NCBI RefSeq assembly: GCF_026151205.1
Contig: NW_026971891.1
Location: 1-22,035, forward strand
Direction: 5' to 3'
Length of the DNA stretch: 22,035 nucleotides
Source of the DNA: Bolinopsis microptera
Lineage: Eukaryota; Ctenophora; Tentaculata; Lobata; Bolinopsidae
Positions 1 to 10,666 of this stretch are shown here, piece after piece. Position 1 is the stretch's first letter. Each line of letters starts with the position of its first letter. The position numbers and the translations under genes were made by a program. A model generated the notes under the pieces. It made no database searches, had not been told where the DNA came from, and saw nothing but the letters and a program-made list of their open reading frames with translations.

Positions 1-1010
1 AAAATTTACGTGGTGTAGGAAATTTGTTTATGGTGCCAAGGGGTAAGAGTGGGTAGAAGTTTATCAAAGAAGTTGACACGACTTTTGTACCTTTTGTGAA
101 AAAACGGCCTGGGAGAGTCTTTCATTGCAGCTAGTCCATATATTTATCCCTATTATGTTACAGATGCCTTCATCTAAGTCAAAAGCTAGAGACATATGCC
201 AAGTACCTGGTAGATAGACTAGAAAAGTGGAAGGATGGCGACCTCAATTCCCTCATGGATGAAGCTCGTGTCATCCAGGAGAAGCTAAAACGAAGGAAAA
301 AGTCTGAAGATCCATCGAAAATGAAAGGCTTTAGTAGGTTAATGATGGTGGGTAAAGTATGTCAGGCCATGATGCTCATCAACAACGAAGACTCAGTTGT
401 TGGGGTACACACATTAAATAGAAAGATAAAGAGTCTATTACAAGAGAAACATCCTAAAGCTGAGACACCTCCAGGCTGATATCCTTCTACCTATAACAGC
501 GCCTCAGGCACAGTCGGTGATATTTGCTGAAATATCGGCAGAGCTAGTTGAGAAAGCGGCACTTCATGTTAAGGGCTCAGGTGGCCCAACCCATTTGGAT
601 GCAGATGGGTGGAACTGTGGAAGCACATCTTGTGCTCTAAAGCGTATGGGAAACTTCCTTTTCAACTCTGCGGTGCAATAGCTGAATTTGCAAAGCGTTT
701 GTGTGTAGAGGATGTTAACCCAGAGAGTCTGAATGAGTTTGTGGCCTGTAGACTGGTACCACTGAATAAGGGTGACGATAAGAGAGGTAATCCTGGTGTA
801 CGGCCGGTGGGGGTAGGAGAGGTTCTTCGGTGTATTGTTGGCAAGGTGGTTATTGGGGTAATTAAGGATGATATACAAGAGGCTGCAGGACCTCTTCAGT
901 CATGTGCTGGGCTAGAGTCAGGCATTGAGGCATCCATCAGAGCAGTTAAGAGGACATGGGAAGATCCTAAGACAGAGGCAGTGCTTCTTGTTGATGCTGA
1001 TAATGCGTTT
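1..1010 (+). pseudogene. Decayed retroelement polyprotein with reverse-transcriptase domain (5' and 3' incomplete)
   Basis: This is a remnant of a retroelement protein that would copy element RNA into DNA. The reading frame starting around position 57 gives KFIKEVDTTFVPF, continues through LVDRLEKWKDGDLNSL, EARVIQEKL and LLQEKHPKAE, and reaches about 474. It then shifts by one base (LLPITAPQAQSVIF to LDADGW, 475-612) and shifts back by about 626 into ILCSK and the reverse-transcriptase core. The order of these blocks matches an invertebrate retroelement ORF family I recall; I cannot assign it to a named clade. The copy is dead or misread: TAG stops lie in frame at 54-56 and 132-134, there are frameshifts near 474 and 613-626, and everything after motif A is missing. 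The sequence quality here is good, so decay is more likely than sequencing error for the stops. The single-base shifts could be either. The left end is cut by the window. Confidence 0.75.
609..1010 (+). CDS. Reverse-transcriptase fingers/palm fragment, ends at motif A
   Basis: This is the longest intact part of the retroelement, 134 codons of clean sequence. Visible blocks, numbered from the first codon at 609, are RLVPLNK at residues 48-54 (the usual early RT strand), GVRPVGVGEVLR followed by CIVGK at 63-79 (fingers motif), LQSCAGLESG at 96-105, and LLVDADNAF at 126-134. The last block is RT motif A, and its first aspartate would bind a catalytic metal ion. The xADD motif C, thumb and any further domains are absent because similarity stops at 1010. 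After that the open frame runs another 24 codons through a G-rich tract and unrelated sequence to a stop at 1083-1085. GTG at 609 is only the first codon open in this frame, not a start: the true protein enters from the upstream frame near LDADGW. It cannot be a functional polymerase as it stands. Confidence 0.75.
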
Positions 1011-1113
1011 AAGGGGGCAGGGGGGGGTCTTCATGGAAATTTTCTCAAAATCGACTTTTTAGTTGTTTCTGATAGATGGGAGTGATATCTATCAGATGCT
1101 TTTAATCCGATAG
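1011..1113. other. Spacer between truncated RT and foldback, with a 9-bp hairpin
   Basis: RT similarity ends at 1010. A purine tract follows (1013-1027, G5-CA-G8). The rest of the spacer is AT-rich and shows no coding relation to the family. Positions 1069-1077 (CTGATAGAT) pair perfectly with 1087-1095 across a 9-nt loop. The stretch may be the outer part of the foldback element, because its AAAATCGACTTTTTAG block loosely resembles words inside the foldback arms. No target-site duplication could be identified. Confidence 0.45.
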
Positions 1114-1637
1114 AAAAATATTGCTCCTAGCAGAAATTATCGCCGGTAGAAGGTCAGCGCTTGTGTGTAATTGTATTGCGCAAGCGATTTTTGATCGCGT
1201 GCCCTGAAAATCGAGTCTAAAAATCTATCTCCTCCTACATTTTTTGAGCAATCACCCTCAAACTTTCAGGATATGTTCTAGGGATCATTTAGAAGAGATT
1301 GTCCAGGCAAAATTTTGAGATAGGCCTTTAAACGTTTTTTATTCGATTTTGAAAATCTTGGACCTGGTTTTTTGACGATTTTTCGAGGTCCAAGATTTTT
1401 AAAATCGAATAAAAAATGTTTAAAGGCCTATCTCAAAATTTTGCCTGGACAATCCCTTCTAAATGATCCTTAGAACATATCCTGAAAGTTTGAGGGTGAT
1501 TGCTTAAAAAATGTAGGAGAAGATAGATTTTTAGACTCGATTTTCAGGGCACGCGTTCAAAAATCGCTCGCGCAATACAATTACACACAAGCACTGACCT
1601 TTTACCGGCGATAATTTCGGCTAGGAGCAATATTTTT
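1114..1637. mobile_element. Long foldback palindrome (MITE-like inverted repeat)
   Basis: The left arm 1117-1365 pairs base for base with the right arm 1386-1634, with no gap in 249 positions. A further three A/T pairs extend it to 1114 and 1637, and the loop is the 20 nt at 1366-1385. I count 11 mismatches (about 95.6% identity), nine of them transitions. The outer ends read AATATTGCTCCTAG and its complement, and the inner ends read CTTGGACCT and its complement. There is no ORF or transposase inside, so this is a non-autonomous foldback or palindromic MITE type of element. RNA across it would fold into a roughly 250-bp duplex. Substitutions without indels mean the arms are a real, aged inverted repeat and not one strand read twice. 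The right boundary coincides with an abrupt loss of sequence quality. Confidence 0.85.
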
Positions 1638-1781
1638 TTTTTTCCCCACCCTTAACTGGAAAAAACAAAAGCCCAACCTGAAAATAGAAAAAATTATCCA
1701 CACCCCCACTCCTATCAGAAAAACATCCTAAAACAAAAAAAGACCCGGATTTATTGGAAGAAAACTTCCAAAAAGGGAAGA

Positions 1782-1797
1782 CCCCCCCCCCCCCCCC
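1782..1797 (+). repeat. Poly-C run of 16
   Basis: This is a run of 16 C in the degraded arm. Its mirror partner in the clean left arm is an eight-G run at 1020-1027, so the length appears inflated about two-fold by base-calling. Confidence 0.8.
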
Positions 1798-2076
1798 ACC
1801 CCCTGCCCCCCCCCCCAAACAACAGGCCCGCCCTTTTAAACCGGCCAAAAAGCAGCTTGATTTCTTTTCACAAAACATCAGGCCGCCCATAAGTTTCCCC
1901 CTTCCCCGTTTTTCTACCCAATACCAGAAAAAAAACACCCTATCCAAAAAAATCCAAGCCCAAAAACCTCCCATGGTCAACCAAACCGACCACAAATATA
2001 AATTTTCCCCGGTGGGGGTGGAAGAAAATAAAAGTTTATTAACTCCACCCTGAATGGGAAGGGGGCAAAAACGCAA

Positions 2077-2092
2077 GGGGGGGGGGGGGGGG
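2077..2092 (+). repeat. Poly-G run of 16
   Basis: This is one of the few long G runs on the + strand in the degraded region. The sequence at the expected mirror position on the left (around 660-760) has no comparable run, so it is probably a base-calling artefact. Confidence 0.7.
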
Positions 2093-2650
2093 ATTGTGGG
2101 CCCAGCCAAAAGGCAAGAAAGGTAATAAAATGCCCCCCCCTTTAAAATCCGGAGTATTTCCCCGTTTCCCTCTTTTATCAACCAACCCCCTGGGCCAGCT
2201 GACAAAACATTAGAAAGAAATTGGGATGCCAAGGGGGGCGTGGTTACAAAAATGCCCCCCCCCCAACCAAGAAAGTGACCTCGCCCCCAAGCAAGCAAAG
2301 GGTAAACCCTGAAAAAGTAAAACGCCTCACCTGGCGTGGTGGGATGGTATTATTCTCAGTGTGAAAAAACGTCCCCCCCCCCCCCCTAAAGTTTAGTGGC
2401 GTACTTCCCCCCCTAAAGCAGTTGGAAGAAACCCTATTTCCCCTTATCCCCTAAAAAGAAAAAACGACTTTTACTAACAACCCCACCAAGCCCCCCACCC
2501 GGGGGTTTTTTTATTCAAGAGAGGACCCCTGGTTTATAAAGAAATCACAAAAGTTGTGAAATGGGGGAAAAGCCGACAAACCCTTTGGGTAAAAAAAGCA
2601 AAAAAGTGAATAGGTTGGGAAATAAAAAGGAAGGCCCTTAGGAAGAACCA

Positions 2651-5200
2651 CCAATAAAAATTGTTTTAATAATAAAAGAAAAGTAAGAGAAAAAAACGTA
2701 AAGAAAAATGGGTTCATGAAAAGAAGTGGTTCACCCCCCACCAGAATTCTTGCCCACCCCCCCGTATGGAACCATCCATAGCCAGACCCAATCCCAGGTT
2801 TAAATACCCAAAGCCCCTTGATGGTCCTTAAATCGGGGGTGGACCCTTTGGTGAAAAAGCCGTAAAAAAAAGCCCCATAGACCCCCAATGAACACCTAAC
2901 AGATAACCCCTCCATTCCCCAATCCCCATTGGGGGGAAAAAGGGGGGGGGAAGTGGTAAAACAAGAAGAAAAAGTTCATTCCCTTGGCAAACAAAAAATT
3001 AATATGGTAAAAAGGGAATGTTTGTCTGAATTAATCCCCCTGCCCAAACAAGGATAAATTGGGGTATTGGCGGCTACACCTGGTCCAAGAAATTAGGGGG
3101 GGGGGCACTTTTGGGGAATAAAAATTGTAGTTATAATCCAGTAAAGAAAGATTCGCGGAGGAAAGGAATTAACCCAAGAAAAACGGTCCCCCACCTCAAG
3201 AATAAACCAAGAGGAAAAAGCCTGGTTTTTGACCTTAAAAATCGAATTCATACCAGGCATACCCCCTTATGAAAGTTTTCGGATTAAAATTGTAAAAGAA
3301 AATAACAGGGCCAGAGGTTAATGCCCCCCCTTCATAAATTAAGTTTAAACGAATTGTACGCTGGAAGAGGGAAGCCTGCCTGAGAGGATAAATGAGGTTT
3401 GGGAAAGGTGGGGAAAAATGAAGAATACCCAATGGCGTTTCCCCCCCCCCCACCCCCCACCCCCCCCCCCATTGGGCCATGGCTTAAATGGTACACAGAG
3501 GCAACTGGGGGTTTTCCAGGAAAGCATGGGCTTTAAACAGGTTTTTTCCTTTTCCACCCCAATTCCCAAACACCCTAGGTGTAAGCCATTAACACTAGCA
3601 AAAAGGCAGACCCTTTTCAGACAAGATCGTTCAACTCCCTACCACCACCCCCCCCGGGTAAATAAGGGGTTTTATGGGAAAAACAAACCCAGTCCCTAAC
3701 CACCCCAAGAAAATTCCAGCCGGAAGAGGTTTAGTGGATAGCCAAGACTGATCACAAATCCAATAATTACCTCAACTGGTAAAAAAAAAAGAGGGGGGGG
3801 GGTCCAGTAGAAAAAAAAACTACCGTCCCCCATAGAACAAACGTTGAAAAAGACCTCTTCTTTTTCCTCCGTGCCAGAAAACATTTTGTAAGGGCCCTGG
3901 GTGGAAAAGCCAAGGGGAAATGGTTGGAGGGAAGATTGGAGGCCCCCCCCCCTTAATAAACACCCCTATAAGAAAAAAATCCCGGCCCCCCCCCAACCTT
4001 TACCCCAAACCCACAAATGGGGCCAACAATTAATTCCCCCTGGGAATAATTGCCCCTATAGCTTGAAAATAAATTCAGCCGAAAAAAAGAGGAAGTGGTG
4101 GGAGCAAACCTATTTTGAGATGGTAACTTTTCCCCTTTTGACATGTGGCCCCCCATTTTTCAAATCCCCTACAAATCGCCCTATACAAAAAAAATAGTTA
4201 CATACCAAGGAAAGAACCATGGCCCACCAAGCTTCTAATACACTCCCCTTGCAACAGGAAAAATGGAAAGGAAAAAATGAAACCAGTTAACAAAGAACCG
4301 AGTGGCCCACTATTTAAAAACCCCAATATGGGGGAAAAGAAAAGGGGTCCCCCCCCCCCCATGTTCCGTACACCCCCCCTTGGGTTCATTTTTAAAAACC
4401 CAACTACAAGGAGAAAAAAAAATGGCCAAAAAAAAAACCCCGGAGCCCCCCCCCAAGCCCCGTTTCAATAAAAAGGAAACCCTTTTGCCCTGTTGTTGGG
4501 AATAGGCCCCCACCAAACAAAGGAAGGAAACTACCAGCCCAGGTGAAGGTGTTCAAACCATCAGGGACAAACAGCCCTGAGGCATGGGGGAATAAATGGA
4601 AGAAGAAATGTGGGCCTTAGTAGCATGTTTTTAGAGGTGTGTACCGTGGGGAAATAAATAGGCACAAAAAGAAGCCAGGCCACCCCCCGCCCCTATAATC
4701 CAACCGCTTCCCCCCTTCAACACTGAACTCTTTTGAAAGGAAGAAAAAGAAGCCTACCGAGGGGGGATTAAGAAAAATAGCAAAAATCCCCATAATTGCC
4801 TTACCCCCAGATTGTTTTTACGATTTGTTGCCCCATCCCTTGCCAATTGCCAAATACAACTTTGAATTTTAATTTTTAATTTAGTAATAAATAACATTGG
4901 CCCCCAATTGGGCGGAAGTGGGGAAACACGTTGTTTGGAAAAAGTTTAAAAAAAAAGAAGAAAACCATTGTGTCAGTCCCCAGTCCGAAGAAAAAATTCA
5001 GATCCAGGCCTATATGGCAAGCCCGGTTTTTTTGTAAGAATGTTGTGAACCCAATAAAAGTTAAGGATAGTGGTTTTCCCAGGCCCATTGGCGAACGAAA
5101 ATGCGTGTTAAAAATTCGATTTAATGGGTAAAAATACCAACCGTCCCCCACCCTCCCCCCCCGCTATTGGTTTGTTTGGTAAAACAACTATTAGCCCATT
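2651..5200. other. Low-quality sequence rich in C, A and G runs; no supportable gene
   Basis: Runs of 6-14 identical bases occur every few tens of bases. All open frames here (for example 2511-2915 minus, 3418-3699 plus, 3901-4197 plus, 4145-4471 plus) translate to proline, lysine, glycine and phenylalanine strings with no domain. If the mirror reading is right, this matches DNA left of the window and cannot be judged from inside it. Confidence 0.7.
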
Positions 5201-8200
5201 AATAAAAGTTTTGGTTTTTTTTAGCTTTGAAGCCCATTTTTTATAAGCCACGAAATTCCTTTAAAAAGCCCAAAAAAGGGGAAAAATGAACAAAGGAAAT
5301 AGAAAGGAAAAGGAAAAAAAGAATAAAACAGTAAACAAAAAACCTAATTTTTAATTTAAAGTAAAAATTAAATAGGATAACATTAGATTTATTGTAAAAT
5401 TACCAAAGCTGTCCAAAATAATAAAAAATCACTGGGACTAAATAACTCTAATTTTAAAATGAAAAACACCTTGGTATACAAACGCTCGCCCATTTTTTAT
5501 TTTCCACTGGTCAGTCACCCCCCCCATTGAAATCTTTCCGGTTTTAGCTAACGTTTGGTTTTTTTTTTATTTAAATAGTTACCCGGAAGTTTATTTTTAT
5601 TTTTTTTGTTTTTTTGTTTTGGCGAGAAATAAAATTACCATGCCCCCCCCTGACACTTTTTTTTGGGTGGGTAAGGATATTACCATTATACCACCCCCGT
5701 GGCCCCAAGTTACCAAAATGGTGGGAAGTCAGCGGCCCTTATAACCCAAAAGCCAAGTTTTTGGGCAAAAGGAACCCCCCCAGTTGGCCTTGCAAGAGCC
5801 ATTTTTTACTAAGCACCCCCATTTTACAACTTATTTTTGAAAGCAACACAAACACTACCACCCTCCCTTAACAACCCGGCCCCCAAGCCACTAAGATATG
5901 TTTTATCCGCCACGATTTTTTGGGTGGATTGGGAATTCCCAGAAAAATATTTTTTATCCAGCCCACCCGCAACCTACAAAATTGAAAGTTACCACAATTA
6001 ATCGAAACCCAAAATTTTAGCTAGGCCTTGATTTGCCCATGAAACCTAAATTTTTTTAAAAAAAGGGACTAGGAAAATCCCCCAATTTCGACACACCCCC
6101 CCCCCCCTGGGAAAAGGAAAAAAAACGGCTATTTAAAAACCCCATAATAACAATAATATTTTAAAACGACAAACCCCCCCCTAAATTTTTATTTCGGTTT
6201 CGGGGCCCCCCCCCCCGCTCCCCTAACCCCCCGGCCCCGGGGAAATAAAAAAACGAAATTTTTTTTCCCTTTTAACTTTTTGCTATTTTTGTGTTATATT
6301 AACAGAAGGTTTTTTAAGTTGTTAATTATTTTTTATTCAAATAGTAAATAAGTTATTAAATTTCCCCCATTAGTTAAAAAAAAAAAAAAAATAGTTATAT
6401 TCCCCAAAAATATTGCCCAAAAAATTTGGGGTGGAAAAAGAAAAGTCCCACCCCACCCCCCCACCCCCCCCCCCTTTCACCGGGTTTCCCCCACTTCGAT
6501 AAAACACTCCGATCTGCCTTTATTGGATTGACCGACCGGATTAAACCCAACCTAGCCTAAACGATTCCAGGGGTTAAAACGCTTTTTGGGTAAAATCAAA
6601 TTTTACATATCGGTCCCCCCCCCCCATTTCCGCGCTCTTTTCCTGGAAACCTTAACCATAAAACTAAAACCAATTAAACCTACCAAACATCCCCGTCCCC
6701 ATAACTCCCATATACTGGGGTTTATTAGTAGGAAAAAAATCTTGGATTCCTGGAAACAGTAAAAATCCAGGATTTTTTAATTTGGTAAACGAGCAAGTAA
6801 AGGCCCGCAAAGACCTAAAGGAATCTATACCAAGGATCCCTTGGCCATTTGCCCGCCCCTCTCCCAAGATTTTTCGAAAAACATACCTCCCGGATATAAA
6901 GATAAAACAAAAATTAAAAAGTTACCAGTGCCCGCTGGTCGTTACAGTTTTTTTTTTGGTGGTGGGTAAAAAGAAAACAACCAAGAGGCGAAACATTTAA
7001 TATTTTTAAAAGTTTGAAATTTTTAATAAATTTTCAAATGTTTATGAACCCAAAAGAAATTAAGTCCCCGGCCGTGGCTATGAAAAAATTAAATATGGGC
7101 TAGAGGATTAGATTTTATTCCCGTTAGGAATTCCTCCCACTTTTTATGGTTCCAACTCCTGGGGGCCTGAAAAAATTGGAAATCGTTTAAACCATAATAT
7201 AAAAAAAAAGGTGATATTAAAGAAGTAAACTTAAACAAATTGTTATGGGTAAGTTGGGTTATCCGAATATTAATCCAATAATTCCCCCAAATTATTAAAA
7301 CAATAGTTACAATTGTGTTTCTTGTTATAATTTAAACTATTGATTTACGTTTTCGATTTGAAAATAATTTTTTAAAAAAACCCACTTAAAAAACCGGTTA
7401 AACTACATTTTCACTAAAACCAAAATATAACCTACCCGGGGGAAAAACAACAGATAAAGGAGCAAACAATTTACACCAATCCAGAACGGACGGAAAGCTT
7501 GCTTGCCTGAAATTTTTGCCCCGAAAGTAAAAATACAAAAACCTGATTGTATTTACATTAATGGATTTTTTTTTCTTTTCCTTTGTTTTCCAATTAAAAA
7601 TAAAGTGGTGATCAAAAATACATTGGGGTAAAAGGTATAATTGGGGCTGAAAAAAAACTCACCAGCTGCTGCCACAAGGTTTTTAAACATTGGGTTACCC
7701 CCCCCCCAAAGCCCCCGGTGAGTGGTGAAATGACCAAAAACGTTAAAAATTTCCCCAAGTGTTTTTTTTTTTTATGGCCCCGTGGAAGTAAAAAAATCGC
7801 GTTGCCACGCAATACCAAATATACACCTGACGGCCTGACATTTGAAAAAAACCGGCAAGTAAACTTCCCGGCTAGGAAAACAAATCAAAAATATCATTTT
7901 TATCCCCATGGGGGAACCCCCCAAAAGCCTGCAGATAGATTATCAGACCACCACTATCCAAAACAAAACAACCTTCTCAATTTCGAAAAAAATTTCATAA
8001 AGACCCCCCCCACCCCCTGCCCCCCCCTCTTTAAGGATCCCTTGACAACCTGTAATTGGTAAGTTTTTATATATGGGCTAAAATTTTGTTTATATGGAAA
8101 CCCACCCCCAAACTGGGGTGGGACGTTAGACCCTCTAGAAGGGAAGCAAAGTTTTTTTTGGGGGAATTTTGTTGGCATAAGCAGCAACCTATAAGCTTCC

Positions 8201-10020
8201 CTTATCAAAAAAAATCCCCAAATTCTAAGCCCCCCCACAATTGCTTTGGGAAAGAAAAAAATGTGTTTGGTGGGCCAAAATGAAAAACTGGTAACCTTTA
8301 AATTTAAAAATAACAGTTTTTTTTGCCCACCCTGAAATAATTGGTAAATAACATAGTTGCCCAGGAAGCCCAATTTAACCAGCTCTGATGGGAAAAAAAT
8401 ATTTTGCATCAGTGGTTTTTTAAATCGGCCGGTGGTTAATTATTTTTACAAAAAAGTCCCACCCCCAACATCGTTTATCCCCCCAACCTACCTTTTTTTG
8501 GAATACAACCACTATTTTATATTAATTTAACTAGCAGGCAACCCCCCCGTCCTTAAAACCCTAAAAAGTGGTTGGGTTCAAAGTACCCCCCTCCCCCTAA
8601 GCAGAACTAAAAAAAACCAATTCAAATACCTATTTTTAATTTCGCGTTTTTTGACCACCCCACCATTGGGGGGTAACCCAGAAATTTATATTGGGCCCCC
8701 TAAAAAAACTCCCCTATTTCAATATTATTCCCCTTTGGCCCAATTTTTATTATATTTTCTCAAGCCTGAAAAATTTGGAAAAGGCGCCAATAAAAAGCAA
8801 TTTTGACCCCAGTCCCCTCCAACCAAAAAATTTCCAGTTGTTATATCCCCTTTTAATTTTTTTACGGTTTTTATTTTTTTTTAGTTTTTTGCAGAAATTT
8901 CCGCGTATTAAAGTTGAACATGCCGGTGGTTGTGTTCCCCAATTACACAATGGGCCAAACAAAAATAAAATATAAATAAAAAAAATAATTTTTTATTTTT
9001 AAGTGCCATTAATACTTACATTTTTTTCATCATCAAGAATATATACACATCTGCCCTTGTTCAACAAATAGTTTTTGTAAACGTATATTACACCTTATGC
9101 CCTAAATTTTTGAGTAAAAATTTTGCCTTCCCATCAATTGGAGTGGGCAAGCCGTTCCCCAAAGTTTTTTTTTTAAAATTTATTCCCCAAGTTTCATTTC
9201 ATATTTTTTTTACCCTTTCGTTTTCGATATTGCCAAAATAAAATTTTTTTAATAACATCAAAAAATGTTTCCCCAAGATAATTGGGTTAGGATAAGGGAT
9301 TGTTAACACGGTACTTCAATCCCCGAAAAAATAAATTAAACAAATCCAACCCGTTGGGGTGTTTATTTCCGTGTTCCCCCAGTAAGTTAAGCCCACCCCC
9401 CCACTCCAAAATAAAAAATTTATTTTTTTTCTATTCCATACCGGTGGCCCCAACATACCTGGAAAAAAAGGGCGGATTTAATGGGAAGTAAAAAACACTA
9501 AAACTCTTCAAACAAGCCAAATCCCCCGATCCCCCCCCCCTATTCCCGTTGGATCCCTGGTCACCCTCCAACAACATACACAGTCCCCCCCTGGACCCCT
9601 CCCCCCTTCCCCGGCCCCCCCCCCGGACGGAAAAACCCATATTAATTCCCCACACATATCTACTTCCCCCTAATATAAAAAACATTGAAGCCCCGAAACC
9701 AAGCACCCTTAAAATTCAATACAACATGAAATGCACTATACAAAACTTTTAAAAATTTTTAAGGACCCAAGAAAATTTTGAAGAACCCATAAGTTTATCT
9801 GCTTTTTTAAACGTAGTAAAATTTTTTTCCAAAAACTCCTTTATTCAATTTATTTTTTTTTACCATATGTCCCAATTTTATCCATCTAATTTTTTAATCC
9901 AGAATTTATAAAAACCCCTTGCTGTTTCCATTTTGTGTAATTATTACCCACCCTTTTCTTTGGCAAGTAATTTTATGTAAGTTAAGCTTTTTGCCTTCCA
10001 CTCAAAATTTGGAGTGCAGC
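5201..10020. other. Low-quality AT-rich sequence with C runs; no supportable gene
   Basis: A/T composition rises, but homopolymer inflation continues, including a 15-A run near 6377 and many C runs of 6-12. Open frames such as 7718-8062 plus and 7954-8409 minus overlap on opposite strands and are low-complexity. No RNA gene, long repeat or structured motif could be recognised. Confidence 0.65.
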
Positions 10021-10030
10021 ATTTTCCCCA

Positions 10031-10052
10031 CCCCCCCCCCCCCCCCCCCCCC
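10031..10052 (+). repeat. Poly-C run of 22, followed by C-rich tract
   Basis: This is the longest homopolymer in the window. It is followed to about 10075 by C runs separated by single A or T bases. A true genomic C tract is possible, but the setting favours an inflated shorter run. Confidence 0.7.
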
Positions 10053-10645
10053 ACCCCCCCACCCCCACCCTCCCATTGTTTAAAATTTTCAGTTTTAATT
10101 ATTCAGATTATTTTTCGTTTTTCCGATATTGGGGCAAATTTTTAATAAATCCAATGTTTTTCAGATTATGGTGATAATTGGTGAAAATGTTTAAAAAAAG
10201 GTTACTTCTAACCGAATTTAAAAACAATCCCCAACCCCCCGTGTTTGTAATTGAAAAAAAACCCACGTGTCCCCAGTTTACCCCCCAAATCAAATAATAA
10301 TCAATAAAATAAATTAAAATAATCGTTTTCCCCCTCTCGCTTTTATAAATAGTAAAAAATATATAGAAAAAAATTAATCCCCTTTGGGTTTTTTTTTTTT
10401 AAATTTTAAATTCCCTACAATAAAATAGGTTAAGGGTATTTTACCCCACAGTTAAGAAATTTAAAAAAAAAAAAAAGGGAGAATCCCCCACCCCACAGAC
10501 CCCCCTGTTTGTTTTGATACCAACCCTACAGGTCACTCACCCCTAAAATTATCCCATTTCCAACCTAACATTTGGGTAAGATATATTGACTGCCCCGCTC
10601 AATAATAGCCTTATCTTTAAACTTCACAAAAAATCAAAAAATGTT

Positions 10646-10666
10646 CCCCCCCCCCCCCCCCCCCCC
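10646..10666 (+). repeat. Poly-C run of 21
   Basis: This is a second very long C run in the degraded region, with A-rich flanks. No G run of similar length occurs on this strand after about 2100. Confidence 0.7.

Larger units (their letters stand above)
1638..2650 (-). repeat. Degraded inverted copy of the left retroelement region (low-quality sequence)
   Basis: Read on the minus strand, this stretch follows the retroelement of 1-1113 in mirror order with many indels and inflated runs. The anchors are 1056-1075 against 1712-1735 (CTATCAGAAA), 1013-1030 against 1779-1816 (AGAC with a C run, then CCCCCTGCCCCC), 562-588 against 2191-2216 (TGGGCCA, CTGA, ACAT), 487-510 against 2227-2248 (TGCC, then GCG and TTA), 347-368 against 2398-2413 (TACTT) and 60-98 against 2546-2593 (CACAAAAG, then AAAAG and CGA). 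All fall on one anti-diagonal about the axis near 1375, with changing drift. The 225-codon minus-strand open frame at 1621-2298 is the homopolymer-filled shadow of this copy (its G-A-G-G-G run mirrors KGAGGG) and is not a gene. The alignment was done by eye. Confidence 0.65.

Noticed and set aside
564-878. Minus-strand open frames opposite the RT fragment
   Set aside because: They are shadows of the plus-strand RT coding sequence, which has clear family motifs.
2007-2022. Direct-orientation match to CCGGTGGGGGT at 803-816
   Set aside because: At the mirror position the inverted word is expected; an 11-base G-rich match in run-rich sequence can be chance and does not fit the other anchors.
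1621-2298. 225-codon minus-strand open frame, longest in the window
   Set aside because: It is composed of G, F, W and P strings from homopolymers and lies on the degraded mirror of the retroelement; no domain.
7718-8409. Overlapping plus and minus open frames of 114 and 151 codons
   Set aside because: Opposite-strand overlap in low-quality sequence, low-complexity translation, no domain.
10021-10075. C-rich tract as a possible i-motif, G-quadruplex or telomere-like element
   Set aside because: Spacing is irregular and homopolymer lengths are demonstrably inflated across this region, with strand bias.
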